DNA of 64,000 nucleotides from Streptomyces liangshanensis (GTDB lineage: Bacteria; Actinomycetota; Actinomycetes; Streptomycetales; Streptomycetaceae), in NCBI RefSeq assembly GCF_011694815.1, contig NZ_CP050177.1, positions 3,479,001 to 3,543,000 of the forward strand, given 5' to 3'. The notes under the pieces are model-generated. The model saw only the letters and a program-made list of their open reading frames with translations, did not search any database and was not told the DNA's origin. Position 1 is the stretch's first letter. Every line of letters starts with the position of its first letter. Below, piece after piece: positions 9,822 through 17,999 of the stretch. The translations under genes and the position numbers were made by a program.

Positions 9822-10058
9822 TCAGATACGACCGAAGAACCAGACGCCGAGAGCGAGAAAGACCACGCCAGAGAGTGTCGTGAGCGTGACGGAGGCCGCG
9901 GTGCCCACTCCGTGGGCCACCGGCGCGCGGTGCAGGACCCGGACCCCGGTCCACAGCAGCAGCGCGGCGCCGAACAGCGCGAAGGCCGTCCCCGCGAAGA
10001 TCGCCGGTCCGCTCTCCATGCCCGCACCCCGTTCGCTCCGTCGTACCCCGGCGCCCAT
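9822..10058 (-). CDS. Small two-helix membrane protein
   Basis: This small protein (78 residues from 10058, or 65 from the internal ATG at 10019, which begins MESGPAIF) consists almost entirely of two hydrophobic helices, FAGTAFALFGAALLLWTG and TLSGVVFLALGVWFFG, joined by a short loop with a histidine and an arginine. I do not recognise a named family. A small membrane protein of this kind sits in the same place next to topA in other Streptomyces as far as I recall. Neither start has a strong ribosome site; the shorter one fits the conserved part better. Function unknown. Confidence 0.65.
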   Translation of the reverse strand: MGAGVRRSERGAGMESGPAIFAGTAFALFGAALLLWTGVRVLHRAPVAHGVGTAASVTLTTLSGVVFLALGVWFFGRI

Positions 10059-10142
10059 GACGCGGCGCCGGGACCCAGGAGCCCGAGGCTGGCACCCCGG
10101 AGCGTCAGGAGTACGAATTTCGGGTGAACGCCACGCGCCGGT

Positions 10143-11642
10143 TCACCCGGAAGCCGGTTCCAGGAAGCCTTCCTCCACCAGGAGCCGGATCGACTGCGGC
10201 GTACGGTCCCTGAGCAGCACCGGGTCCTCGCCCATGACCTGCGCGATCGCGTCCAGGATCCGGCCGGCGCTCAGCGTCCCGTCGCAGACCCCGGCGAAGC
10301 CCGCCCCGACGGTGTCGACCTTCGTGGCCCGCCGCATCCCCCGGTGCTGGCGCAGCACCACGTGCTCGGGGTCCTCCGCGCCGGGCAGCCCCACCTGCTC
10401 CTGGACGACCTCGGTCGCGAGGACGAAGTGGTCGGCGAGCAGCGCCGCGTCGTCATGCCCCCGCAGGTAGTCCTGCCGCGCGAAGTGCGCCTGTACGGCG
10501 TCGCCGAGCGGCTGCTCCACCGCGTGCGGCCACTCCTCCACGACGACCGAGGGCTCCTCGGCGCCGGACTTCCTCAGCGTGATCCAGCCGAAGCCGACGG
10601 CCTTGGTCCTACGGGACTCGAACTCGTCCAGCCACGCCCCGTACCGCTCCGCGTACGCCTCCGGGTCGCTGCGGTGGTCGCCGCTGTCCCGCAGCCACAG
10701 CTCCGCGTACTGCGTGATGTCCTGCACCTCCCGCTGGACGATCCACGCGTCGCACCCGCGCGGCACCCAGGAGCGCAGCCGCTCCTGCCATTCCTCGCCC
10801 TCGACGTGCTCCCAGTTGGCGAGAAACTGCGCGTACCCGCCCCGGTTCAGGTGCTCCCCCGCCTGCGACACCAGCGTCCGGCACAGGTCGTCGCCCGCCA
10901 TGCCGCCGTCCCGGTAGGTGAGCCGGGCGCCGGGCGAGATCACGAAGGGCGGGTTCGACACGATGAGGTCGTACGTCTCGTCCGCGACCGGCTCGAACAG
11001 TGATCCCTCGCGCAGGTCGGCCCCGGGCGCCCCGGAGAGGGCCAGGGTCAGGCGGGTGAAGGCCAGGGCGCGCGGATTGAGGTCGGTGGCGGTGACGCGT
11101 GTGGCGTGCCGGCTGGCGTGCAGGGCCTGGATGCCGGAGCCCGTGCCGAGGTCGAGGGCGCTGTCCACCGGCGTCCGTACGGTGATGCCGGCCAGGGTCG
11201 TCGAGGCGCCGCCGACCCCGAGCACGACCCCCTCGTCGTGGTCACCCACGCCGCCCGCGCCGCCGACGGCGCAGCCCAGGTCGGAGACGATGAACCAGTC
11301 CTGCCCCTCGGGTCCGCCGTACGGCCGGACGTCGACCGTGGCGCTGATCTCGTCCCCGTCCTCGACGATCCAGCCGTCGGCCAGCGCCTCGGGGAGCGTC
11401 AGGGCGCGCTCCGCGTGTTCGCGGGCGACGGGCCGCTGGAGCAGGAAGAGCCGGACGAGCGATTCGAGCGGGGTGTGGCCTTCGGTGGCGCGCAGGGCGG
11501 GCACGGTCTCGCTGCGGGCCAGCGCGGCGTAGGCGGGGGCGCCGAGCAGGTCGAGCAGGCCGTCGACGGTGAAGTCGGCGGCGAGGAGGACCTCACGGAG
11601 CCGGGACGAGTGGTCGGGCGAGGGAAGGCTGGTCGTACTCAC
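10143..11642 (-). CDS. Class I SAM-dependent methyltransferase (RNA/protein N-methyltransferase type)
   Basis: This 499-residue protein has an N-terminal helical domain of about 150 residues and then a Rossmann methyltransferase core: motif I LDLGTGSGIQALHAS for S-adenosylmethionine, an ATDLNPRAL acidic loop, and the catalytic motif SNPPFV. The NPPF signature is typical of enzymes that methylate an amino nitrogen in RNA bases or glutamine (RsmC/PrmC type). A C-terminal extension of about 180 residues follows. It is a stand-alone gene between a small membrane protein and a lipoprotein. The reaction class is well supported; the exact target is not visible. Confidence 0.87.
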   Translation of the reverse strand: MSTTSLPSPDHSSRLREVLLAADFTVDGLLDLLGAPAYAALARSETVPALRATEGHTPLESLVRLFLLQRPVAREHAERALTLPEALADGWIVEDGDEISATVDVRPYGGPEGQDWFIVSDLGCAVGGAGGVGDHDEGVVLGVGGASTTLAGITVRTPVDSALDLGTGSGIQALHASRHATRVTATDLNPRALAFTRLTLALSGAPGADLREGSLFEPVADETYDLIVSNPPFVISPGARLTYRDGGMAGDDLCRTLVSQAGEHLNRGGYAQFLANWEHVEGEEWQERLRSWVPRGCDAWIVQREVQDITQYAELWLRDSGDHRSDPEAYAERYGAWLDEFESRRTKAVGFGWITLRKSGAEEPSVVVEEWPHAVEQPLGDAVQAHFARQDYLRGHDDAALLADHFVLATEVVQEQVGLPGAEDPEHVVLRQHRGMRRATKVDTVGAGFAGVCDGTLSAGRILDAIAQVMGEDPVLLRDRTPQSIRLLVEEGFLEPASG

Positions 11643-11733
11643 GCCACCATTGTGGCGGGTGTCACCGACAACGGCCCGCGGCCCGCCGCCCGGAAGGGGT
11701 GACGGGCCACGGCGCCGGCTCGCGCTCGGCGTC

Positions 11734-12315
11734 CTAGGACGCGCTCGCGCCGTCCGAGGCGGACGGGGAGGGCTTCTGGCAGCCGGGCTGCTTGGCCATG
11801 GCCTTGCCGACCTCGCCGGACTGGAGCCTCTGGAGCGCGTCGTCCCCGCTCTTGCTGAGCTTGTCGAGCTCGTCGGCGATCCCGGTCAGGCCGTCGGCGA
11901 ACCGGGCCTGGTCCTTGGTGTCGAGCGCGTCGACCTTCTGCTTGAGGCCCGCGTAGGCGGCCGAGGTGGCGTTGAGTTCCTTGACGGCTTCCTGCTGGGT
12001 CGTCGCGCCGTCCTTGACGGGCGGGGCGCCCGCGCCGTTCACGGCGGAACCCAGGGCCTTGTAGGCGTCCGAGATGGACTGGAAGGCCGCCGAGTCCGTC
12101 TTCTGGACGTCGGCCGGCTTGCTGCTGTCCGAGGTCACCTGCTGGATGGAGACGTTGGCGGCCGCGATCTTCTTGAGCTGCGGCTGCACCTGGTCGCAGA
12201 CCTGCTTCGCCCAGTCGTTGACCTTGTTGTCGCTGTCGTCGCCGCTACTGCAGCCGGTCAGCGCCATGAGCAGTGCCGCACCGCCGGACAGCGCGGCCAC
12301 AAGCTTCTTGTTCAC
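11734..12315 (-). CDS. Small secreted lipoprotein, helical
   Basis: A GTG at 12315, eight bases after a GGAAGGGA ribosome site, gives VNKKLVAALSGG, a signal helix and the lipobox LMALTGC. The mature part, about 170 residues, is rich in Asp, Lys, Gln and Ala and predicted to be helical, without known catalytic motifs (segments such as DALDTKDQARFADGLTGI). An upstream in-frame start at 12357 would only put a proline-containing stretch before the signal. It is expected on the outer face of the membrane. I do not recognise a named family, and the gene has no clear operon partner. Confidence 0.78.
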   Translation of the reverse strand: MNKKLVAALSGGAALLMALTGCSSGDDSDNKVNDWAKQVCDQVQPQLKKIAAANVSIQQVTSDSSKPADVQKTDSAAFQSISDAYKALGSAVNGAGAPPVKDGATTQQEAVKELNATSAAYAGLKQKVDALDTKDQARFADGLTGIADELDKLSKSGDDALQRLQSGEVGKAMAKQPGCQKPSPSASDGASAS

Positions 12316-12463
12316 CGGTTTGGTCCCTTCCAAGGCTCTCGGCCCCGGAACATACACGCCATGTGGGCTACATCCGCGCGCCGGACGTCCGGTTCAGATC
12401 GCATTGTCACCGTTTGCACCAGCGGCGAGGGAGAGACACCTCACGCTCGCCGGACGTTCCGGA

Positions 12464-12490
12464 GAACAAGAAAGACCCTGCTCAGCAGGG
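12464..12490 (-). terminator. Terminator after the anti-sigma factor/bldG unit
   Basis: On the minus strand, CCCTGCT-G-AGCAGGG (12476-12490) is followed by the T-rich run TCTTTCTTG. This is one of the few hairpins in the window with a classical T-rich tail. It lies 25 bases past the stop of the anti-sigma gene. Confidence 0.7.
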
Positions 12491-12514
12491 CCTCTCCCGA
12501 AATGAATCAAGAAT

Positions 12515-12970
12515 TCACGACAGCGCCACGGCGTGCGCCGTCGGCCACGTCATGCGGATGACACCACCGTCGTCGTCCGAGGTGACCTGGACGTCGTCGA
12601 CGAGCCCGCTGATGACCGCGAGACCCATCTCGTCCTCGCCGTCGGCCTCATGGTCGTAGAGATCGCCGGCAGGCGCTCCCCCGCTCGTCTCCGGGGTCCC
12701 GGTGGCGACGCTGCCCGTACTCGGCACCTCGTCGCCGACCTCGATGGAGAAGCTCTTCTCCTCCTCGATCAGGACGACCCTCACCGGGGCGGTGATGCCA
12801 TGGCTGCGATGCAGCCCGACCGCCCGGCTGCATGCCTCACCGACCGCGAGTCTGACCTCGTCCAACACAGCTTCGTCGACCCCGGCCCGGCGTGCCACGG
12901 CGGCCGCCACCAGACGGGCCGTCCTGACATGTTCGGGCTGGGCGCTGAAGCGGAGTTCAACGGTGGCCAT
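12515..12970 (-). CDS. apgA: RsbW-like anti-sigma factor, BldG partner (ApgA type)
   Basis: This 151-residue protein of the HATPase/RsbW group lies just downstream of bldG, like ApgA (SCO3548), which binds BldG in S. coelicolor. The ATG at 12970 follows GAGGGGGATCGC. The GHKL fold is visible: AVGEACSRAVGLH corresponds to the N-box, GDEVPS to the first glycine motif and DEMGLAVISGLVDD to the second. The N-box asparagine that normally binds magnesium is arginine here (GEACSR instead of EACTN), so kinase activity towards BldG is doubtful. It probably binds BldG and one or more sigma factors in a partner-switching circuit that controls development. Confidence 0.88.
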   Translation of the reverse strand: MATVELRFSAQPEHVRTARLVAAAVARRAGVDEAVLDEVRLAVGEACSRAVGLHRSHGITAPVRVVLIEEEKSFSIEVGDEVPSTGSVATGTPETSGGAPAGDLYDHEADGEDEMGLAVISGLVDDVQVTSDDDGGVIRMTWPTAHAVALS

Positions 12971-13073
12971 GCGATCCCCCTCGAACGTACGAGCGTGCAA
13001 ACTCACAGGACGCGGGCGCCCGGGCGCACAGCCCGGAGCCCACCGCCCTTCCTCCGGAAGGTGGCGACCGACC

Positions 13074-13427
13074 TCAGTCGGTGGCCGCCACGGCCTCGTC
13101 GACCGTGGTGTGGATGGGGAACACCTTGGTCAGACCGGTGATCCGGAAGATCTTGAGAATGCGCTCCTGGTTGCAGACCAGGCGCAGCGAGCCTTCATGC
13201 GCACGCACCCGCTTGAGTCCGCCCACGAGCACGCCGAGACCGGTGGAGTCCAGGAAGTCCACGCCTTCCATGTCGACAACCAGGTGGTAGCTGCCGTCGT
13301 TCACCAACTCGACCAACTGCTCGCGCAGCTTGGGCGCGGTATACACATCAATCTCGCCACCGACCTCGACGACCGTACGGTCGCCACCAGGGCCGGACAC
13401 ATTGCGAGTCGACAGAGACAGGTCCAC
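13074..13427 (-). CDS. bldG: Anti-sigma factor antagonist BldG
   Basis: BldG is a SpoIIAA/STAS-domain protein needed for aerial hyphae and antibiotic production in Streptomyces. The 117-residue product covers the complete STAS fold; the phosphorylated serine lies in [12 protein letters not shown] (Ser61 here, equivalent to Ser57 in the shorter S. coelicolor numbering). When dephosphorylated it binds anti-sigma factors and frees their sigma factors. It is the promoter-proximal gene of a two-gene unit with the RsbW-like gene 103 bases downstream. It is divergent from the helicase gene across about 80 bases. Confidence 0.96.
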   Translation of the reverse strand: MDLSLSTRNVSGPGGDRTVVEVGGEIDVYTAPKLREQLVELVNDGSYHLVVDMEGVDFLDSTGLGVLVGGLKRVRAHEGSLRLVCNQERILKIFRITGLTKVFPIHTTVDEAVAATD

Positions 13428-13506
13428 GGATCCTCCAGCACCTTGCTATCGAGCGGTCGCCCCTCGGGTCTCCCCGACGGAGCCAGGGGACGTATCGCCA
13501 GCCGCG

Positions 13507-16149
13507 ATGGCATTCAATCACTTACCAGCAGCCATGCACGACGCCTTGGGACCATTGTCCGTCATGCCAGTGACACACTCGATGCCGATGGCCAGGAATC
13601 ACCGCCCCCAAGGACCCGCCGAGAGCGGGGAAAGCCGCCCCTCCCCGGACACGGTCCTCGACCGGCTCGCCGCGGGGGCGGGTCGTGCTGCGCGCATCAC
13701 CCATACGGAGCACCTGCCCCCGAGGGAGGGACGTCATGCGGTCTGGCCTGATCGCATCCGCGCGGAGGTGATCGACGCCGTCCAGCGGGCCGGGATCGAC
13801 CATCCGTGGGCCCACCAGGCGACCGCCGCCGAGCACGCCCTCGACGGCGAATCCGTCGTGATCGCCACCGGCACCGCCTCCGGCAAGTCCCTCGCCTACC
13901 TCGCCCCCGTGCTGAGCACCCTCCTCGACGGCTCCGAGGCCCCCAACGGGCGCGGCGCGACCGCGCTCTACCTGGCCCCCACGAAGGCCCTCGCCGCCGA
14001 CCAGCGCCGCTCCGTCAAGGAACTGGCCGCCCCGCTCGGCACGCGCGTACGCCCCGCCGTCTACGACGGGGACACCCCCGTCGAGGAACGCGAGTGGGTC
14101 AGGCAGTACGCCAACTACGTCCTGACCAATCCGGACATGCTGCACCGCGGGATACTCCCGTCCCACCCCCGCTGGGCCTCCTTCCTGCGCTCCCTGCGCT
14201 ATGTCGTGATCGACGAGTGCCACACCTACCGCGGGGTCTTCGGCTCCCACGTGGCCCAGGTGCTGCGGCGGCTGCGCCGCGTCTGCGCCCGGTACGGGGC
14301 CGACCCCGTCTTCCTCCTCGCCTCCGCCACCGCCGCGAGCCCCGCCCAGGCCGCGGGACGGCTCACCGGCCTGCCCGTCCACGAGGTCGCCGACGACGCC
14401 TCCCCGCGCGGCGAGCTGGTCTTCGCCCTGTGGGAGCCCCCGCTCACCGACCTGCACGGCGAGAAGGGCGCCCCCGTCCGCCGTACCGCCACCGCCGAGA
14501 CCGCCGAGCTCCTCACCGACCTCACCCTCCAGGGCGTCCGTACGGTGGCGTTCGTACGCTCCCGGCGCGGCGCCGAGCTCATCTCCGTCATCGCCCAGGA
14601 ACGGCTGGCCCAGGTCGACCGCTCCCTGGTCCGCCGGGTCGCCGCCTACCGGGGCGGCTACCTGCCCGAGGAACGCCGCGCCCTGGAGCGGGCCCTGCAC
14701 TCCGGCGAACTCCTCGGCCTCGCGGCCACCACCGCCCTGGAACTCGGCATCGACGTGTCCGGCCTGGAGGCCGTCCTGATCGCGGGCTACCCGGGCACCC
14801 GCGCCTCCCTGTGGCAGCAGGCGGGCCGCGCGGGCCGCGCCGGGCAGGGGGCGCTGGCCGTCCTGGTCGCGCGGGACGACCCGCTGGACACGTTCCTCGT
14901 CCACCACCCCGAGGCGCTGTTCCAGCAGCCCGTCGAGTCGACCGTCCTCGACCCGGACAACCCGTACGTCCTCGCCCCCCACCTGTGCGCGGCCGCGGCG
15001 GAGCTGCCCCTCACCGAAGAAGACCTGCCGCTCTTCGGCCCGGCCGCCGCCGGGCTACTCCCCCAGCTGGAGGCCGCGGGGCTGCTGCGGCGGCGCGCGT
15101 CCGGCTGGTACTGGACGCGCCGGCAGCGGGCCGCCGACCTCGCGGACATCCGGGGCGAGGGCGGCCGGCCCGTCCAGATCGTCGAGGCGGCGACCGGGCG
15201 GCTGCTCGGCACCGTCGACGAGCCCGCCTCGCACGCCGCCGTCCACGACGGCGCCGTCCACCTCCACCAAGGCCGCACCTACCTGGTGAAGCGGCTCGAC
15301 CTGGAGGACTCGGTCGCGCTGGTCGAGGAGGCCGCCCCGCCGTACTCCACGACCGCCCGCGACACCACCGCCATCTCCGTCCTGGAGACCGACACCGAGA
15401 TCCCGTGGGGCGCCGGGCGCCTCTGCTACGGCTCCGTCGAGGTCACCAACCAGGTCGTCTCCTTCCTGCGCCGCAGGCTCATCACGGGCGAGGTGCTCGG
15501 CGAGACCAAGCTCGACCTGCCGCCGCGCACGCTGCGCACCCGGGCCGTGTGGTGGACGGTCACCGAGGACCAGCTGGACGCCGCCCGGGTCAACCCGGAG
15601 CAGCTGGCCGGCGCCCTGCACGCCGCCGAGCACGCCTCGATCGGGATGCTCCCGCTCTTCGCCACGTGCGACCGCTGGGACATCGGCGGGGTGTCCGTAC
15701 CGCTCCATCCGGACACGCTGCTGCCGACGGTCTTCGTGTACGACGGCCACCCCGGCGGCGCGGGCTTCGCCGAGCGGGCGTTCCACACGGCCCGTGAATG
15801 GCTCACGGCCACCCGCGAGGCGATCTCCTCCTGCGAGTGCGAGGCCGGCTGCCCCTCCTGCGTCCAGTCCCCCAAGTGCGGCAACGGCAACGAGCCCCTG
15901 CACAAGCGCGGTGCCGTCCGCCTCCTCACCGAACTGCTCAGGGGATCCCCGGCGGACTCCGCCCCCACGGCGACCCCCGCGGCACACCCCCCGGCCCCGG
16001 AGCCGGCTGCAAGGGAGCCGGTGACGTCGCCGGGGACCACGGCGACCGTGCCGCCGGCCCGGTCCCGACCCGCGCCCCGGTCCCGACCCGCGCTCCGGTC
16101 CGAACCGGAGCAGGGCCCGGCGCCTGTGGTGGCCCCGCCCGGGACCTGA
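13507..16149 (+). CDS. DEAD/DEAH-box helicase with DUF1998 cysteine cluster (MrfA-like)
   Basis: An 880-residue superfamily 2 helicase. Visible are motif I ATGTASGKSLAYL, motif II IDECH (a DECH box), motif III SATAAS and motif VI QQAGRAGRAG, followed by a C-terminal DUF1998 module with the cysteine cluster CECEAGCPSC...KCGNGN. This architecture matches B. subtilis MrfA (YprA), a 3'-5' helicase in excision repair of mitomycin-type damage. The start at 13507 (MAFNHLPAAMHDAL) fits what I recall of homologues; the open frame continues further upstream into the bldG promoter. The proline-rich tail is unlike the core and overlaps, on the opposite strand, the end of the last Tad-locus gene. Confidence 0.9.
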   Translation: MAFNHLPAAMHDALGPLSVMPVTHSMPMARNHRPQGPAESGESRPSPDTVLDRLAAGAGRAARITHTEHLPPREGRHAVWPDRIRAEVIDAVQRAGIDHPWAHQATAAEHALDGESVVIATGTASGKSLAYLAPVLSTLLDGSEAPNGRGATALYLAPTKALAADQRRSVKELAAPLGTRVRPAVYDGDTPVEEREWVRQYANYVLTNPDMLHRGILPSHPRWASFLRSLRYVVIDECHTYRGVFGSHVAQVLRRLRRVCARYGADPVFLLASATAASPAQAAGRLTGLPVHEVADDASPRGELVFALWEPPLTDLHGEKGAPVRRTATAETAELLTDLTLQGVRTVAFVRSRRGAELISVIAQERLAQVDRSLVRRVAAYRGGYLPEERRALERALHSGELLGLAATTALELGIDVSGLEAVLIAGYPGTRASLWQQAGRAGRAGQGALAVLVARDDPLDTFLVHHPEALFQQPVESTVLDPDNPYVLAPHLCAAAAELPLTEEDLPLFGPAAAGLLPQLEAAGLLRRRASGWYWTRRQRAADLADIRGEGGRPVQIVEAATGRLLGTVDEPASHAAVHDGAVHLHQGRTYLVKRLDLEDSVALVEEAAPPYSTTARDTTAISVLETDTEIPWGAGRLCYGSVEVTNQVVSFLRRRLITGEVLGETKLDLPPRTLRTRAVWWTVTEDQLDAARVNPEQLAGALHAAEHASIGMLPLFATCDRWDIGGVSVPLHPDTLLPTVFVYDGHPGGAGFAERAFHTAREWLTATREAISSCECEAGCPSCVQSPKCGNGNEPLHKRGAVRLLTELLRGSPADSAPTATPAAHPPAPEPAAREPVTSPGTTATVPPARSRPAPRSRPALRSEPEQGPAPVVAPPGT

Positions 16150-16450
16150 CCACCGGGCCGTACGGGCCGAAGCGCGCCCGTACGCTCACGTCCGCGACCT
16201 CCCCCGTCAGCGCGCACCGCACCAGCTCGGCCCCCTGGGCCGCGGCCACCTCCGCCGCCCGGTCGCAGGCGGCGGCCCGGCCCTGGAGCGCCCGCCCGGC
16301 CGCACCGAGGGCGGCCAGGTCGGCGGCGCCCCCGGCCCGGTGGCGGGTGGCGACCGCCTGGCCGAGCGCGAGGACCACCGCGAACACCGCGCACATCGCC
16401 GTCGCCGCCATCGCCGCCCAGACCGTCGCGGCCCCCCGGTCCCCGCTCAT
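15938..16450 (-). CDS. TadE/TadG-like pilus-associated membrane protein (Rv3654c-like)
   Basis: This 170-residue protein has the N-terminal motif MSGDRGAATVW followed by a single membrane helix, as in the pseudopilin-like Tad proteins and Rv3654c. Its ATG overlaps the stop of the preceding TadE gene by four bases (ATGA), so translation is coupled. The last part is a Pro/Arg/Gly tail with tandem RTGARVGTGARVGTG units. Its final 212 bases overlap the 3' end of the convergent helicase gene. It is probably a minor pilin or an exported component of the Flp pilus. The tail is poorly conserved, so the true stop is less certain. Confidence 0.78.
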   Translation of the reverse strand: MSGDRGAATVWAAMAATAMCAVFAVVLALGQAVATRHRAGGAADLAALGAAGRALQGRAAACDRAAEVAAAQGAELVRCALTGEVADVSVRARFGPYGPVVRSRAGPPQAPGPAPVRTGARVGTGARVGTGPAARSPWSPATSPAPLQPAPGPGGVPRGSPWGRSPPGIP

Positions 16451-16938
16451 GAGGCGACCCGCACAGCCCCAGGGCCTCCAAGGCCGCCTCCAGAGCCGCC
16501 CTGGGCGTCCTCGGCCGGAGCCACGGCCTCCGCACCGAGCGTGAGGGCGAGCGCGCCCGGCCCCGGCATGGGGGCCTCCACCCGTACCCGCCACAGGTCG
16601 CCGGACCGCGCCATCGTGATCCGCGCGCCCTCCGGAGCGGCCGACCGGGCCGCCGCCAACGCCTCGGCCCCGGGCTCCGACCTGGCAGCCGCCCGCGCCC
16701 CCGCCCGCGCCGCGTCGACGCACCGGATCTGCGCGGCGGCCGCCCACAGCCCCCAGACCAGCGCCAGCGTGAACGCCACCAGCACCGGCACGGCCATCGC
16801 CGCCTCCACCGTCACCGACCCCCGGTCACCCGCCACGGACCGCCGGCGGCCCACCCGGGGTCGACCGGATGATCGCCACGACCGCCCCACCGTTCGCCGA
16901 AGGTCCCGCACCGGGCGCCGGGCGTCAGTAGCGCGCAC
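16447..16938 (-). CDS. TadE-family pilus assembly protein
   Basis: A GTG at 16938 lies six bases after a GGGGAGG ribosome site inside the end of the upstream gene (14-base overlap). About 35 basic residues precede the TadE signature GDRGSVTVEAAMAVPVLVAF, which has a pilin-like glycine, the +5-type glutamate and a hydrophobic helix. The periplasm-side domain is small (about 100 residues). TadE proteins are minor pseudopilins of Flp pili. The neighbours, all closely linked on the minus strand, are DUF4244, TadC, TadB, TadA and Ssd. Confidence 0.85.
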   Translation of the reverse strand: MRATDARRPVRDLRRTVGRSWRSSGRPRVGRRRSVAGDRGSVTVEAAMAVPVLVAFTLALVWGLWAAAAQIRCVDAARAGARAAARSEPGAEALAAARSAAPEGARITMARSGDLWRVRVEAPMPGPGALALTLGAEAVAPAEDAQGGSGGGLGGPGAVRVAS

Positions 16939-17137
16939 CGAGCGCCTCCCCGATGACCGACCGCAGCGCCTCGGAGACCTGTCCGCCCGTGACGACCTTG
17001 TAGAGCACCGCCGCCAGCGCCGCGGCGGCCAGCGTCACCATGGCGAACTCCGTCGTCGCCATCCCCGCGTCCGTCCAGGCCCCGCGCAGCCGCAGCCACC
17101 GCACGCCCGCCCGCATCCCCATGACGATCTTCCTCAT
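16925..17137 (-). CDS. DUF4244 protein, candidate Flp pilin
   Basis: This 70-residue protein has a basic N-terminus, then TDAGMATTEFAMVTLAAAAL, a class-III-like leader with Glu-Phe next to the cleavage site and one hydrophobic helix, and a short tail. It belongs to DUF4244, found beside tad genes in actinobacteria. By size and form it is the best candidate for the major Flp pilin of this locus. Its stop lies inside the start region of the TadE gene. No prepilin peptidase gene is present in the cluster. Confidence 0.85.
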   Translation of the reverse strand: MRKIVMGMRAGVRWLRLRGAWTDAGMATTEFAMVTLAAAALAAVLYKVVTGGQVSEALRSVIGEALGARY

Positions 17138-17216
17138 GCCTGCCTCCCGTGATCCGCGAAATGAACATGAACTCGAAGGGTGAAAAGGCCTCGCGACCGT
17201 TGACAGCTGCCGCGCC

Positions 17217-17999
17217 TCACCTGCCGCGCAGCAACCCGCCCGCCAGGCCCACCACCACCGGCGCCACCCCCAGGGCCAGGAACGCGGGCAGGAAGCACAG
17301 GCCCACCGGCGCGGTGATCAGCACCTGCGCCCGCTGGGCCCTGGCCAGCGCCGCACGGGCCCGGTCCGCCCGGAGGCCTTCGGCCAGCCGCGCCACCGGC
17401 TCGGCCGCGGGCGCCCCGCTGGCCCCGGCCCGCTCCAGGCACCTGGCCAGCCCCGCCGCGCCCGGTATCGCGCCGAACCTCCCCCACACCTGAGCCGGTT
17501 CACCGCCGAGCCGAAGCTCCGCCGCCGTCCGGGCCAGCCGCTCCCCGACCGGTCCGCCCAGCGACTCACCGACCGCCGCGGCCGCCTCACGCGGGCCCGC
17601 CCCGGCGGCGACACAGGCCGCCAGGAGATCCGCGGCGAGCGGCAGCCGGCGCGCCACCTCGGCCTCGTCGGCGGCGACGGCGTCCTGGTCCGGCGTCCGG
17701 CCCCGCGCCCACCGCCACACCCCGTACGCCGCCGCGCACCCCACGATCCAGCCGGTCACGCCTCCGACCAGCGCACAGCCGACAACCAGCGCCCCGAACA
17801 CCGGGACCCAGCGCCGCGCCCGAGCCCGCACGTCCGGCCACGGTCGCCGCCGCCGCCCGTACTCCACGGCTAGGACACCCGCGAGCCGCCTGCGCACGCG
17901 CCGCTCGGACCGCACCGCCCCCACCGCGAACCACACGCACCCGACAGCGGCCAACGCCCAGACCACCACCCACAACAGATGGCTCAACTCCCCACTCAT
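17217..17999 (-). CDS. tadC: TadC-like type II secretion F-domain membrane protein
   Basis: This 260-residue protein has two N-terminal helices, an F-domain (AADEAEVARRLPLAADLLAAC, LARCLERAGASGAPAA) and two C-terminal helices. It is the usual inner-membrane platform partner of TadB in Tad/Flp pilus machines. The ATG at 17999 overlaps the TadB stop (ATGA), showing coupled translation. A longer in-frame reading exists upstream but lies within tadB and lacks homology. The gene is followed by 79 bases and then the pilin-like gene. Confidence 0.88.
   Translation of the reverse strand: MSGELSHLLWVVVWALAAVGCVWFAVGAVRSERRVRRRLAGVLAVEYGRRRRPWPDVRARARRWVPVFGALVVGCALVGGVTGWIVGCAAAYGVWRWARGRTPDQDAVAADEAEVARRLPLAADLLAACVAAGAGPREAAAAVGESLGGPVGERLARTAAELRLGGEPAQVWGRFGAIPGAAGLARCLERAGASGAPAAEPVARLAEGLRADRARAALARAQRAQVLITAPVGLCFLPAFLALGVAPVVVGLAGGLLRGR

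Noticed and set aside
16060..16105. Short CGGTCCCGACCCGCG-type tandem repeat
   Set aside because: Explained by repeated codons in the overlapping tails of the helicase and TadE/G-like genes; too short for a mobile or CRISPR element.
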